Shown one piece after another: positions 53,501 to 64,000 of a stretch of 64,000 bases of DNA (position 1 is its first letter; each line of letters starts with the position of its first letter). The position numbers were made by a program, and so were the translations under genes. The notes beneath the pieces were generated by a model, which was not told the origin of the DNA, did no database searches, and saw nothing but the letters and a program-made list of their open reading frames with translations. Origin of the DNA: Haliclona indistincta (Eukaryota > Porifera > Demospongiae > Haplosclerida > Chalinidae); NCBI GenBank assembly GCA_964017065.1, contig OZ024792.1, positions 4,521,754 through 4,585,753 of the forward strand, written 5' to 3'.

Positions 53501-54911
53501 ATGAGTGATGAGAGTGATGTTTCATCTCAGACCAAGATATGTGACCTGACACAAGAGAACACAGCACTACAGCTGAGACTAACAGCACTACAAGGTGAGT
53601 CTACTGATGCTAGAGTTGGTCAAGTGAACTGGTGAAATGCTCTTTTCACATACAGAACTATGTCAGGAACTAGAATCACTCTCTTTACCGAAGGAAACAA
53701 AACAGCACGTTTTGTCAGATAAGCCGTTTTACTCAAGATCAGAGGAGACTGTTAGTAGGCTGCGTTATCAAAATTTACAAGTGTTGAATCAACAGGTAAA
53801 TTAATCTTTATAATAATGCGGTAATAATGATTATTATTCTTCATGTGTTACACAGTATCATCTGATTCACCACCATTGCATAAGACAAGTCTTCCTTTGT
53901 CTGACAAGCCCACACTATATCAGTCATTATCAGATGAGATGATGAGTATGCTTATGAAGACAGAGCCTGAGTCAACTAATTTATCAGTATTACAGTCAAC
54001 AGGTAACCCAGCACTGTTATGATGTAGTGTCTTATGAGCACTTTGTATATGACTAGAAAAACTCAAGAGATTACAAAGAAAGGAAATGGGGCAATACGGT
54101 GTGTTTGCAGGTTACATTGTGTTGTTAATCTATAGAACTGTTATTTTTACATTAATGCCTTTTATTTGTACTCACAGGGTTGTCACACTCTGAAGTGATG
54201 CTGGAAGGACTCACTCCAGATGGTATCAAGTACTTGATGGAGCATCAGATGATACAGGGTATTAGGAATCTTGAGATGGGGACACCTGCACAACTGGAGG
54301 CAATATTTCAGGGACTGAAGAGGAATACAACTCTGAGAATACTTGAAGTTCCCTATACTTCAAACATTTCCACACTGTGTGCTTCGCTCTCTGTTAACAA
54401 TACTCTGCAAGTCCTTGGTTTCCATTGTGATCTTGATGACCATGCAATGGAGCTACTATCAGCAGCACTGAGAATCAACAGATCACTTCATAGATTAACA
54501 CTTAGAGGTAACACTGATACAGGAGCCCAGCACCTCGCCACAATGCTGATGGCAAATACTACCTTTCAAGAACTAGATCTGTCTTCCACGGAAATTTCAG
54601 ATACTGGAATTCTTCATCTTTCAGAAGCACTAAAGCACAACAACAGCCTCACTGGTCTTAACTTGAGCTACAGTAAGCACATCACTAACACAGGAGCAGT
54701 GACACTCAGTAAAATGCTGCTGGTAAACAAGTCGCTCGAAAGGCTTGATCTGTATGGCACTTCAGTAGGTGAGGAGGGAGCTGCTGCTCTGATGGAGAGC
54801 CTACTACACAATCAGGTGCTGACACGGCTGACACTACCCAGTGATCTGAGAGAATACCTTAAACAACTTACATTGTATGCTCACTTTAAAAATAGAGTGT
54901 ACACATGGTGA
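50559..54911 (+). CDS. CARD / sponge death-fold / LRR protein A
   Basis: Five exons in phase: 50559-50868, 52806-53594, 53656-53795, 53885-54002, 54178-54911. Exon 1 encodes a CARD-like six-helix domain (VRVASLLRQEGVVADDLLDE, ASIMRHVEGAIR, FVAVLEKSG). Exon 2 holds a second helical domain (LNELKELLVSYSELEGPLQA, VINCFYLKCIAREFDL, IEAYCKQVDEFC) and a beta-rich domain (LKLEWKPDDKTLADIQSLI, VHVVVVKEGSVTVICYAPHY); I recall this pair from lineage-expanded sponge proteins of unknown function. Exons 3-4 are low-complexity. Exon 5 has LRRs of the ribonuclease-inhibitor type (FQELDLSSTEISDTG, LTGLNLSYSKHITNTG, LERLDLYGTSVGEEG). There is no NACHT. It resembles an innate immune sensor or adaptor; the ligand is unknown. 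The exon 4 acceptor is my choice to keep frame. Confidence 0.78.
51600..52188. mobile_element. piggyBac-like MITE
   Basis: Flanked by TTAA at 51596-51599 and 52189-52192, with inverted ends beginning CCCTTTAA. TTAA target and CCCT ends are the piggyBac hallmark. No transposase inside. A related left end occurs at about 51057 (taaccctttaagtcctaatg). Confidence 0.7.
52190..52460. repeat. 134 bp tandem duplication in CARD-LRR A intron
   Basis: Two almost identical units of about 134 bp (accttgaaatccttcaccct ... gacgaaaactcattaa) directly after the piggyBac-like element. Confidence 0.9.
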
Positions 54912-55356
54912 TGGTATGTAATTTTAATTTCTCACTTATCAGTTTAGTTTCAGTTCATCAGTTTATGTGTTGTATGCCTTTCTATAATGTGACGGTTCAC
55001 ACTTCAGTTCAATGTCATTTTATATCCGTCAGTGTTTTTATATTAACTGAATACCAGCTGCACTGATGCATCAAATCTCTATAGAGTCTGATACAAGCTG
55101 TAGTTATATAGACCGAGATCATAAAAAAGTCAGACCATTATCAGAAAAATTAATTTGAAAAACATTGAACATTTTAACATTATTTTTTCTTATCAAGAGT
55201 TTGTGAGATAGACTATTATTTCAAATCATGGTACGCGGCCCTCTTATTAGCCTGGCTACTAATTAAGTTTAGAGCTAAATGACAGACGGGATGCTAATTA
55301 CATTTCTAGCACACTGACTAGCCCCTCCCTTGTATTTGCAAGTGCCTCCCCCACTA
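54912..55356. other. 3' flank of CARD-LRR A
   Basis: AT-rich sequence with no coding content I can recognise; expected to hold the 3' UTR and poly(A) site of CARD-LRR A. Confidence 0.4.
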
Positions 55357-55570
55357 TGGAGCAGCAAGTGGAGTATATCGTGGTTTATAAGTTTAGAGTG
55401 ACGTACAAAGTCTATCTTGTTCGTCAGGAGAGAATCACAGCTGCAGAGAGTATGATAGATGAGGTATCACCAGCAAAAAGCATCCTGTAGCACATTGAGG
55501 AAGCAATCAGAGTCAAGTTTTTGAACAATATTAATTGCAACCCTAGAACAGTTTCTCAGGAAAGCTAATA
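55357..55570 (+). pseudogene. Decayed CARD exon
   Basis: In one frame: LVRQERITAAESMIDEVS, AKSIL, stop, HIEEAIRV. These align to the CARD exons at 50.6 and 60.5 kb (LLRQEGVV...LLDEVS...ASIMRHVEGAIRV). In-frame stops and lost downstream exons show a third, dead CARD copy. Confidence 0.65.
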
Positions 55571-55855
55571 AGCTGCAAAGAAAAACAGAAGTGACTCTGT
55601 ATTATAGTATTAGGGAGGCACGGTAGTGCCTCCCTATGTAGGGTTGAACGAGAAAACAAGATGGCGGCTACATACAATGTATTAGCTTTCAAACGCTGAT
55701 ATTTCGCCTGGTCATGAATTGTATACGTCAAAAGACACTTAAATCTGCTCTCTGGCGTTGCCCCATCTTACAGTAGCAAGGAGATTGCTCGAAGTTGTTG
55801 CTAAAGTGACGAACCTGGAAACGGTGAAAATCGTGTTTCGTCATCTTCGTTTTCT

Positions 55856-56384
<529 letters not shown>

Positions 56385-56731
56385 AGCGCGCCTAGCGCCT
56401 TTACGCGAGCAATGCCGAGACCAAAACACCCATGAACAGTCATGGAATTCTCCTGGCAGGTGCCTTTTGAACTTAGTTTTTAGCGAAACGTCGATATAAA
56501 TTCCGCGATTCTCGATTGTGATCCATTGCAAGGGGGAGTCACCCAGTACCCTCCTGTGGAATCGTCCGCGACCGGGATCAAGACCTTGATCGTCCCAAAT
56601 CTGACCTTGATTGTTTGATCGTGCCTGATTATCGTTCTTGATCGCTTGATAGTTCAGTGATAGCTTGATCGCGCACGTGCGCGTTTACGCTCCTCCTCCT
56701 TCCTAGATCTTCATGTGGGAGCGCATGTGCG

Positions 56732-56778
56732 CGGTTATAGTACTAATACTGCACTGCGCAGTATTAGTACTATAACCG
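56732..56778. repeat. 21 bp perfect hairpin
   Basis: cggttatagtactaatactg at 56732-56751 (stem extends one base) pairs perfectly with 56758-56778 across a 5 nt loop. Absent from foldback copy 1; probably a nested insertion scar. Confidence 0.7.
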
Positions 56779-57262
56779 TATTAGTAAAACTAAACCAATG
56801 GTGGAAACAAAGACAGCTCAGTACGTGCATGATATTGAACTGCACTTCGCTGAAAAAGAAAAAAGGACACAAACAAGAAAATTAAAAAGATTTCTATCGA
56901 AATCAAAAGGATGTAGGGTTGTGAAATCTACCACTGGTCCACAATGTAAACTAACAAGGAACAAGCATGGAATGGTAACTCGATTGACTTGCTAACAGAC
57001 CATAGATCCCTACATCAGTGGCTGTACATAAGATCAATATTTTGTCACAAGCTGAATGCACGTTAGGTGTCAGTCAACAGCAACTAGCTGAACTAGCTAT
57101 AACCAACCACAGCAGCCACTGATGTAGGGATCTATGGTCTGTTAGCAAGTCAATCGAGTTACCATTCCATGCTTGTTCCTTGTTAGTTTACATTGTGGAC
57201 CAGTGGTAGATTTCACAACCCTACATCCTTTTGATTTCGATAGAAATCTTTTTAATTTTCTT

Positions 57263-58255
57263 TAGATACAAATCTTGAATAGTTCTTTCTAGTTTGTCTC
57301 CCAGGTGTTGTCTAATGTAGTCGTTTTCTGACAGATTGATGAGGTATATAACTGGCTTGGCTGTTAGGAACAAGTGTTTGTTCAGTAGCTCAACCTGATA
57401 GAGCAAGCACAGCATCATGAGGGACAGTAACAATGTGTTGGATCACCTCAGCTGCGTTCCATTGACAGAACCGTATGTCCTTCTTCTCTGAGATACAAGC
57501 AGACACCTTGCACAGTAGGTCCTGTACAAGAAACAAAGACAATGAAAGATTATACAGTAGATCCTTACTAATCTAGACACCGATGAGACAGAATTGTAGC
57601 TAGTTATTGAGGTGTCCTTATTTCATGAAGGGACAGAAATATACACATTCTGTTTCTGCACAAAGCGTTCATTATTACAAACTGTCCCCATTTTAGAGAT
57701 TCAGATTAGTGGTGTTCCACTGTGTGGTATTACTAGGACCCACACTTGTCGCCAACCTTACAAATACTCTGCAATTTAAATACTGCAATGACTGTTAATA
57801 CCAACACTGTCGTTACTGACTTATATAGAATAGATTTAGACGATGTGATGGTCTTGAATTATTGACACCAGAGGCCACCGACTGCATGTGGAGGAAGCTA
57901 CATTCACATTTCAGGTTTTCAAATTTTCCTCCTCCACGACAGTAACCTTTTCTAATTGAGCCTAAATAACAGCAACAATTGTATCTAGGGACATTATAAA
58001 GAATTTTACCACCAGTGGTTCTATCAGTATCTTGTCAACAGTGTCAAAACTGTATTTTAAATGCTTTCTACATTATATAATTTTTAACGTATAAAACAGC
58101 TTAAACAGGTATTAAACACACAATCCATGCTTCACGTAACTAATGAGGAGTGACATTTGGTCACATAATGCTCATCCTTCAGTCTCAGCTCTTCGTGTAG
58201 ATCATGAACAACTCACCTCCAATATGAGTCGCATCTTCATCACTGAATTGCTCCT
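57263..58255 (-). pseudogene. OLA1: Decayed OLA1-like GTPase gene
   Basis: Fragments on the minus strand in the right order for Obg-like ATPase 1: EQFSDEDATHIGG at about 58218-58255 with good splice sites; LEKVT followed by a frame change into RGGGKFENLK near 57920-57960; DLLCKVSACISEKKDIRF at about 57460-57530; then [20 protein letters not shown] and LSENDYIRQ at about 57310-57395, separated by a 52 bp intron. N-terminal G motifs and the TGS domain are missing, a pogo-like element is inserted, and the foldback arm replaces the 3' part. Retained introns argue against a retrocopy. Confidence 0.6.
57555..57722. mobile_element. CAGTRGA-ended short element in OLA1 remnant
   Basis: Begins cagtagatccttactaatct and ends gttccactg, an inverted copy of the CAGTGGAAC end at 30160. 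Both share tagacacc and gattagtgg internal words. Confidence 0.55.
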
Positions 58256-59006
58256 GAGATACAGCAAGAAAAAAACACATACACAATCGACTAATTCGTT
58301 AATATTTCGTGAGTTTAGTAAAGCAGCATCTGCAAATATTAATTTATATTATGTCATGCATGCACAGCAACTCGACATGCCCATGGAGTTAAAAATAAGA
58401 ATTATTTTAATTCGGATTTATGGTGCAGAATGAAGCAGCTGTCGTGCTTGCAGTCAACACATTGACTTGCTGTAAAACACAGTATTATGGTGATGAAGGA
58501 TCTAGCACATGTTCTTCTCTAACCCGACGTTTGGTAATCACATTTTAATGAAGTCCAGATGTGGAGGAGGTTCCTCAGCAACCCTGGTGTTTTATTCAAG
58601 ATTAGTACTTTAGATTCAAACCCACGTACACTGGAGAAAGTCTATAGTAACAAGAGTGGTTGGGTGTAACATACAGAGTATCAGCTGTTGAAGACGAGTG
58701 TATACACCGCATGATAATCAATGATAATCATTGATAATCCTCCTTCCTTGCACGATCTGCAAAAAGCATAGTGGACAATAAGTGTTGCATAGTTGACTGG
58801 CGGAACTTGAAAATGACTGAAGCACACAGTCCGATTCTGCATGGGTGTAGCATCTTTCTGCTTTAATGTTGTTCGTTAGTGGTAGTGAGTGCACTGTTAG
58901 GTTTAAATTTAGCGGTAAAACGTATACAGCCTTCAATGCGCATGTGTAAAACAACGTGTAATACACGTGTTCGACGACTATTAGGGATTACATGTAAGAA
59001 TTTTAT
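58256..59006. other. Upstream region of prohibitin-1
   Basis: About 750 bp without a supported gene. It should include the prohibitin promoter. Open frames here are short and have no recognisable protein content. Confidence 0.4.
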
Positions 59007-60231
59007 ATGGCTACAACAATTCTCAATCGGTTGGCTGGTCTAGGATTTGGTCTCGCCGTGACAGGAGCTGTGATCAACTCAACTCTGTATAATGGTTAGC
59101 AATGATTATAGTTCGAGTTGTACTTGCGTGTGTCACGTGACCATGTTCCAGTTGATGGAGGTGAGAGGGTGGTGATTTTTGACCGGTTTCGGGGTGTTCT
59201 GCCAGTTGTTGTTAGCGAGGGGACGCATTTTCTGATTCCATGGGTCCAGAAACCAATCTTCTTCAGTGTTCGCAGTCAACCAAGACGTGTACCAGTGGTT
59301 ACCGGCAGCAAAGGTGCATGTGACTCCACCTCTACTGAGATTCTTCACCAACTTAACATATTTTTGTCATAGATCTACAAAATGTTGACATCACACTGCG
59401 TATTCTGTTTCGACCACAAATACCAAGGTTGCCCTGGATCTATTCAAATGTGGGTATCGACTACGATGATCGGGTATCGACTACGATGATCGAGTGCTTC
59501 CATCAATCACAACTGAAGTGTTGAAATCTGTTGTGGTAAGCTTCAAGCAACTAAACATCTTCCATTCTACACCTGCTGTCATGTGTGTAGGCGGAGTTTG
59601 ATGCTAGTGAGCTCATTACACAGAGAGAAGTGGTCAGTAGGTTGATATTGTGTTAGTCGGTATAACACTATAATGGTGTGGTCTTCATAGGTGTCTCAGA
59701 GAGTCAGTGAACTGCTGGTTGAGAGAGGAGAACAGTTCGGTCTAATTCTGGATGATATCTCTATTGTAAGCACTACTAGCAGCACGTTTTGACTGGTTTG
59801 ACATCTTTTATGCAGACTCACTTAAGTTTCGGTCGTGAGTTCACTCTAGCTGTTGAAATGAAGCAAGTTGGTACGTAAAGCGTAACAGTACAAGTCCATT
59901 GAACTGACGTATCTTACCCCACCAGCTCAACAGGAGGCTGAGAGAGCACGGTTCCTTGTAGAGAAGGTGGGTGTGATCTGTCGATCACCTGAATAACCTC
60001 ATTCTCTCACTATAGGCTGAGCATATCAAGCTAGCCGCTGTGACTACTGCTGAGGGAGACGCTAAAGCTGCTGACATGCTCTCCCAGGCATTCACTGAGG
60101 CTGGTGATGGTCTGATTGAGCTGAGGAGACTAGAGGCTGCTGAGGAGATTGCCTACACAATGTCTCGCTCACCAAATGTAGCCTATCTTCCTGGAGGGGG
60201 TCAGAACCTGCTACTGAGCTTGCCTGCATAA
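59007..60231 (+). CDS. PHB1: Prohibitin-1
   Basis: Inner-mitochondrial-membrane ring subunit, partner of PHB2. Eight exons: 59007-59094, 59152-59313, 59373-59535, 59591-59632, 59691-59765, 59816-59870, 59926-59966, 60016-60231. It reads [20 protein letters not shown] (membrane segment), [115 protein letters not shown] and end NLLLSLPA, closely matching animal PHB1 over its whole length. Exon 3 contains a 20 bp direct duplication (59452-59491) that shifts the frame after DYDDR; with one unit the exon phases and the conserved [15 protein letters not shown] follow correctly. So the deposited sequence is formally frameshifted. Confidence 0.9.
59452..59491. repeat. 20 bp tandem duplication in prohibitin exon 3
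   Basis: Two identical units beginning gggtatcgactacg, encoding the conserved GIDYDD segment twice in different frames. Confidence 0.95.
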
Positions 60232-60426
60232 TAGACAATGATTTTACTGTTTGCACAGCAGTTTGTGTGACTCTGTACTAATAGCTACCCATCTTGACAA
60301 TCACAAGTGGGACAGGTTCCTTACTAGAATGGTTTATTGTTGTGATGCAATTATGCTAAGTTGCTGACCAGGATAGAGCGAGAAATCAAAATTTTTTTTT
60401 GGGGGGGGCGGGTGTCATCACTAATA

Positions 60427-63402
60427 ATGGAGTCGCAGCCTGCTATTGAATCCACTGTGCTAGAGAAGTTTTACAGCGACATACAGGATTCGATTCTCGA
60501 TCCTGTTCGCGTAGCATCATTACTCCGTCAAGAGGGTGTTGTGTCAAAGAGTCTCTTAGACGAGATATCTGCAGTAAACAGATTCACTCTGTCAGAGAGA
60601 GCTGCCTCTATTCTACACCACGTGGAGACAGCAGTAAAAATCGACCCAAAAAACTTTTGGGCGCTCGTGAACGTCCTGGAACAAACTGGGCCTCCTGCCT
60701 GCATTGTGGCTAAGAGGCTAAGAGATGCTGTGGAATTACATGCCCTTGGTAAGACTCTATCACATTATTATTAAACCTGGAGTGATTGCCTGTTCCACAG
60801 CAAAGAAAAGGCGAGATAACAGCAGTTCATTGTCCCATGGCATACATGGTGGCACAGAAGGTTACATACACATGTGTGTATTTGTAGTAGCGATGTGCAC
60901 AAGTTTTAAACTGTCTGAATCAATTACTAGTTGTTTTAGGTAGCTTCTGCTAACCTTTAGCAGCTCACAAATCTAATTTTCGTTGGAATGGGTGTTAAAA
61001 TGGCTGAGTTACAACAGGTTTTGTGGAGCCGGCTTCCTGGTTACAGCGGCGCTGTTGCGCACTTCGTAGCATAGGTGCAAAACAGTAATCTTGAGTATGA
61101 CATGACAGCCTGGGCTACGCTGCTTGACCTGTTCGGCATACTTATTGAAGGAAACTACGACCAACCAGATCCACAACAATGGCTATAACGGACGCTCGAC
61201 CAGCTATTTGCCTGTTACAGTATATGGTGAACAGGCCAGTTAGCATGACACTCCAGCTGTGCGCGACTTTGGAGAACGTTTGCACTTACCTAAACTGTCA
61301 CTAATATCTTTGTAAGTGCTGGTCAGAGGCATTCTCCAAGTTTAACTAACATTGCAAACTGTTTGACTACGAAAATAATTTTTTGATTACCAAATTGCTG
61401 TTTTTTTATTTAGCACTGATTGATCATAGCATAACAGCATTGTTTCCAAGAATTATTTGCTTAAATTTCATAATTAGTTGGAATCAGCGTATCTGAAAAC
61501 CTTTGGGTGGTTTTTAGCCACTGAAACGACACTCAGACGTAGCGCAAGACAATTTTCACTTTTTGAATTGAAAAAGGTGGAGACATTTCCGGCCGCATGA
61601 CCATGCCCACGCACATCACTATTTGTAGCATACCTTTGCAAGTTTGCTTGCCTATCGATAGGGGCACCACTTACATATAGCTGTATAATATTGCATACAA
61701 GCAGCGCTCGGCGAAAAGCTTGCAGTGATATCTGCACAGGTGGCAGATGAGCTTGCTTTTGAGCAGTTTTAGCTTCGTAGCTTTCGCATGACTAAAGAAA
61801 AATTGCAATCGTGCTTAGTCTTCACAGGGTGAGCTTGTCTCTCCGCGATGGCTAACACTGCACTGAAACTTGGTGTATTCAATACCTATCGATAGGCAAG
61901 CAAACTGCACGCAGCAACTCTGTCTGCACGAATAGCCATGGCTAGAAAAATATACAGCTAGCTGTAAAATCATGAATATCATTAATTTGGAATACTGCCA
62001 CCTTGAATTTTTAGGTTGTGTATTTGTGTCTGAAGTGTACAGAGATGATTTTGACAACATCAAAAGAGAATTTCTAACATTGCACCTTCAAATTTCCAAG
62101 ATTTTAGCTAACAATGATCGTGTGCCATTGCATGAACTCAAAGAGCTACTTTCCTTATATCCTGAACTTGAAGGACCACTTCAAGCTGCTGACACCATCA
62201 GCAGTGTGATGCGTGTGGTACGACAGCATTCGTCAATCATTAACTGTTCTTATCTCAAACATATTGCAAAAAATTTTGATTTACCTGAAATTAAAGAAAA
62301 AATTGAGGCTTACTGCAAACAAGATAGAAGTTGCATCTCTGATGGAGTTTGATGGTAAGTTTAGTAGTTTAAATATATCCCTTTACATGTACAAATGCTG
62401 GATCCACGCTAATCCAGACTGAACACGGACTCAACTCAGATTGTGTGTACACATGACGTTCACTGATTTTTAGTATGTTGTACTGCTCACAGCATTCCCA
62501 GCAAAGCTAAAGACTTTAGAAATTGTACAAAACCTCAAGTACAAGTGGCTCATGATTAAGTTTCCAGAAGCAATTCTGGTGCATGTAAACATGTTAGTCC
62601 ATGTTCACTCTGGGTGATAGCGATAAAGTAAACTGGTTCTAATTTTATTGCAATGATTTCAGTACCCACAGGACAATCATACCTTCAAAATACTGATCCG
62701 CTATATTATGAATACTTTATAGAGCAGCTTGAGGTGATAATGCACTCCATGAATTTCATGTCATCAGAACAACAGAAGGCACTATATACCAAGTTAAAGA
62801 GCGTTGCATTACCAACTATGAAGATTTCTTCACCAGTAAACATGTACACACTGTCCGCTTCATTGAATGTGAATATAACTTTACAAGACCTCACACTGTC
62901 ATGTGATGTTGATGACCATGCAATAGAGCTACTATCAGTAGCACTACAAAACAACAGATCACTTTGCAGACTATCATTTGATTGTACTATTACTGATGCA
63001 GGAGCTCGTCACTTAGCCTTAATGCTGGAAGTGAATCGCTCAATAGAAGAACTAGACCTGTCTTCTTCACTTATTTCAGATGATGGAGTTGTCTATCTCT
63101 CAATGGCACTAATGCATAACAACAGTCTCAAAGAACTAGATTTATCTTACAATAAACTCATTGGTGACACAGGAGCAAGTGGACTCAGTAACATGTTGCA
63201 AGTAAACAAGTCACTCAAAATGCTTGATCTGGTCAGCACATCAATAGGACAAGAGGGAGTTTCTAAACTGCTGGGAAGTCTACTACAAAATCAAGTGCTG
63301 AGCAAGCTTATATTACTTGAGGAATTAAAAATGTACTGTGAGCGCCATGTATTGTATGAAAGAGTGGAGAGTAGAATATGTTTTATGACAGTCCTGTGTT
63401 AA
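60427..63402 (+). CDS. CARD / death-fold / LRR protein B, shortened paralogue
   Basis: Exon 1 (60427-60748) is a CARD-like domain (SILDPVRVASLLRQEGVV, AASILHHVETAVKIDPKNFW). Exon 2 (from 62015) is the second helical domain (LHELKELLSLYPELEGPLQA, IINCSYLKHIAKNFDL, IEAYCKQ). Exon 3 (62663-63402) holds LRRs (IEELDLSSSLISDDG, LKELDLSYNKLIGDTG, LKMLDLVSTSIGQEG). Compared with protein A the beta-rich domain and low-complexity exons are gone. After YCKQ the frame meets a stop (GGV then TGA at about 62350) before the strong donor; a weaker donor in the codons just before would keep frame into VPTGQSY or IPTGQSY. It is either a short isoform-type paralogue or a recent pseudogene. Confidence 0.65.
61560..61980. 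repeat. Intron segment shared with CARD-LRR A
   Basis: Matches the intron of protein A at 51250-51560 (gactaaagaaaaattg, ttagtcttcacagg, cgatgcctatctat versus caatacctatcgat). The two genes therefore duplicated with their first intron. Confidence 0.65.
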
Positions 63403-63586
63403 GCTGTTGCATTAAAAATTCTGTTTTTGACCAAAAGAAACTCGTACAATGACCTGTCACATGCCTAATTAATTACCAAGCTTTATAGCTGATACATGTA
63501 GATAGCTATGACTAGCTTAGTCACTGAAGCAACTCAGATAATAAGGTCTCTGTGCAATATAATGTTATAATGTCGCTACTATAGTA

Positions 63587-63728
63587 CAGGGTTTTGCAGG
63601 TTGCTTGACCAAACAATTTCCTGCTAGCGCATGCGCATAGCATGTTTCTGTATACTAATTGTACAGAAAACGTACTGTGCGCATGCGCTAGCAGTAAATT
63701 GTTTGGTCAAGCAACCTGCAAAACCCTG
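63587..63728. mobile_element. Foldback MITE with TA target
   Basis: 142 bp, flanked by TA, with at least 33 bp of perfect terminal inverted repeat starting cagggttttgcaggttgctt; the complementarity continues almost to the centre (gctagcgcatgcgca). Behaves as a near-perfect hairpin. Confidence 0.8.
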
Positions 63729-63806
63729 TAGTTGCATTGTATACAAAAGGAATGATCTTCTAGGATCCACAGTCCTATGATTATAAACCATAAATTAATT
63801 TTGCAT

Positions 63807-64000
63807 TTATTTTGGCAAACGCGAGAGATCAATGAGGTGCCGTAGAGTCGGTCTGCCATGTGGACAGCACTGCAGGGCAAGAGAACAACATTAACTGTTT
63901 AATTCTGGGACTAACTCACCCATGGGTTGATGGTTTCTGACATGTGATTGAGAAGCTGAGAGAGATCAGTAATATACAACAAGTACGCACACAGCAATAC
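63807..64000 (-). CDS. PMS2: DNA mismatch repair endonuclease PMS2, C-terminal end
   Basis: Last exon 63807-63869 reads CCPHGRPTLRHLIDLSRLPK and stop; the preceding exon at about 63919-63955 reads LLNHMSETINPW. The CPHGRPT motif is the conserved metal-site tail of the MutL-alpha endonuclease subunit. The rest of the gene lies beyond the window. Confidence 0.88.

Noticed and set aside
56798..56995. Small protein gene in foldback element copy 2
   Set aside because: The same frame in copy 1 is broken by deletions and it runs into the inverted arm.

Overview
The window looks like a marine demosponge nuclear genome, of the Amphimedon type. Genes are animal orthologues split by many short introns, often 45-100 bp. 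Intergenic gaps are small and head-to-head gene pairs are common. Introns carry long CT, GA and CTTT microsatellites and short inverted-repeat elements. Two sponge-style death-fold plus leucine-rich-repeat genes are present. All exon boundaries were read by eye from splice signals and reading frame.

Layout, left to right. (1) 1-2125 (-): N-terminal kinase and start of the motor of a class III myosin, cut by the window edge. (2) 2936-6025 (-): MPND-like RAMA + JAMM protease. (3) 6220-10346 (+): single-pass Ig-domain receptor with a tyrosine-rich tail. (4) 10601-17299 (+): complete UBE4B/Ufd2-type ubiquitin E4 ligase, 25 exons. (5) 17.6-28.1 kb: five tandem genes for small secreted ten-cysteine peptides, interleaved with broken copies of the UBE4B 3' exons and of an EXD2-like exonuclease. 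(6) 28172-30955 (-): two EXD2-like 3'-5' exonuclease genes, the second with catalytic residues lost. (7) 31106-33211 (+): geranylgeranyl-reductase-like flavoprotein with a membrane anchor. (8) 33332-40881: divergent pair of secreted glutaminase-A-family proteins sharing a 63 bp promoter. (9) 40988-42703 (-): lysosomal/gastric-type acid lipase. (10) 42896-50400 (-): HD-PTP/PTPN23-like BRO1 protein without a phosphatase domain. (11) 50559-54911 (+) and 60427-63402 (+): two CARD-LRR paralogues flanking a foldback element, an OLA1 pseudogene and prohibitin-1 (59007-60231). (12) 63807-64000 (-): C-terminus of PMS2.

The most distinctive part is 17.3-28.2 kb. Every peptide gene has UBE4B-derived sequence on its left and exonuclease-derived sequence on its right. 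The array therefore seems to have grown by repeated duplication of a segment spanning the UBE4B 3' end, the peptide gene and the exonuclease. The peptides have a conserved signal peptide and promoter. Their mature region is two similar five-cysteine halves, and two subfamilies differ in cysteine spacing and in the position of the N-glycosylation site. I cannot assign them a function.

Other points of interest: a 20 bp tandem duplication that breaks the prohibitin-1 frame, a CLEAR-type E-box between the glutaminase genes, and a CARD-LRR architecture with no NACHT domain.
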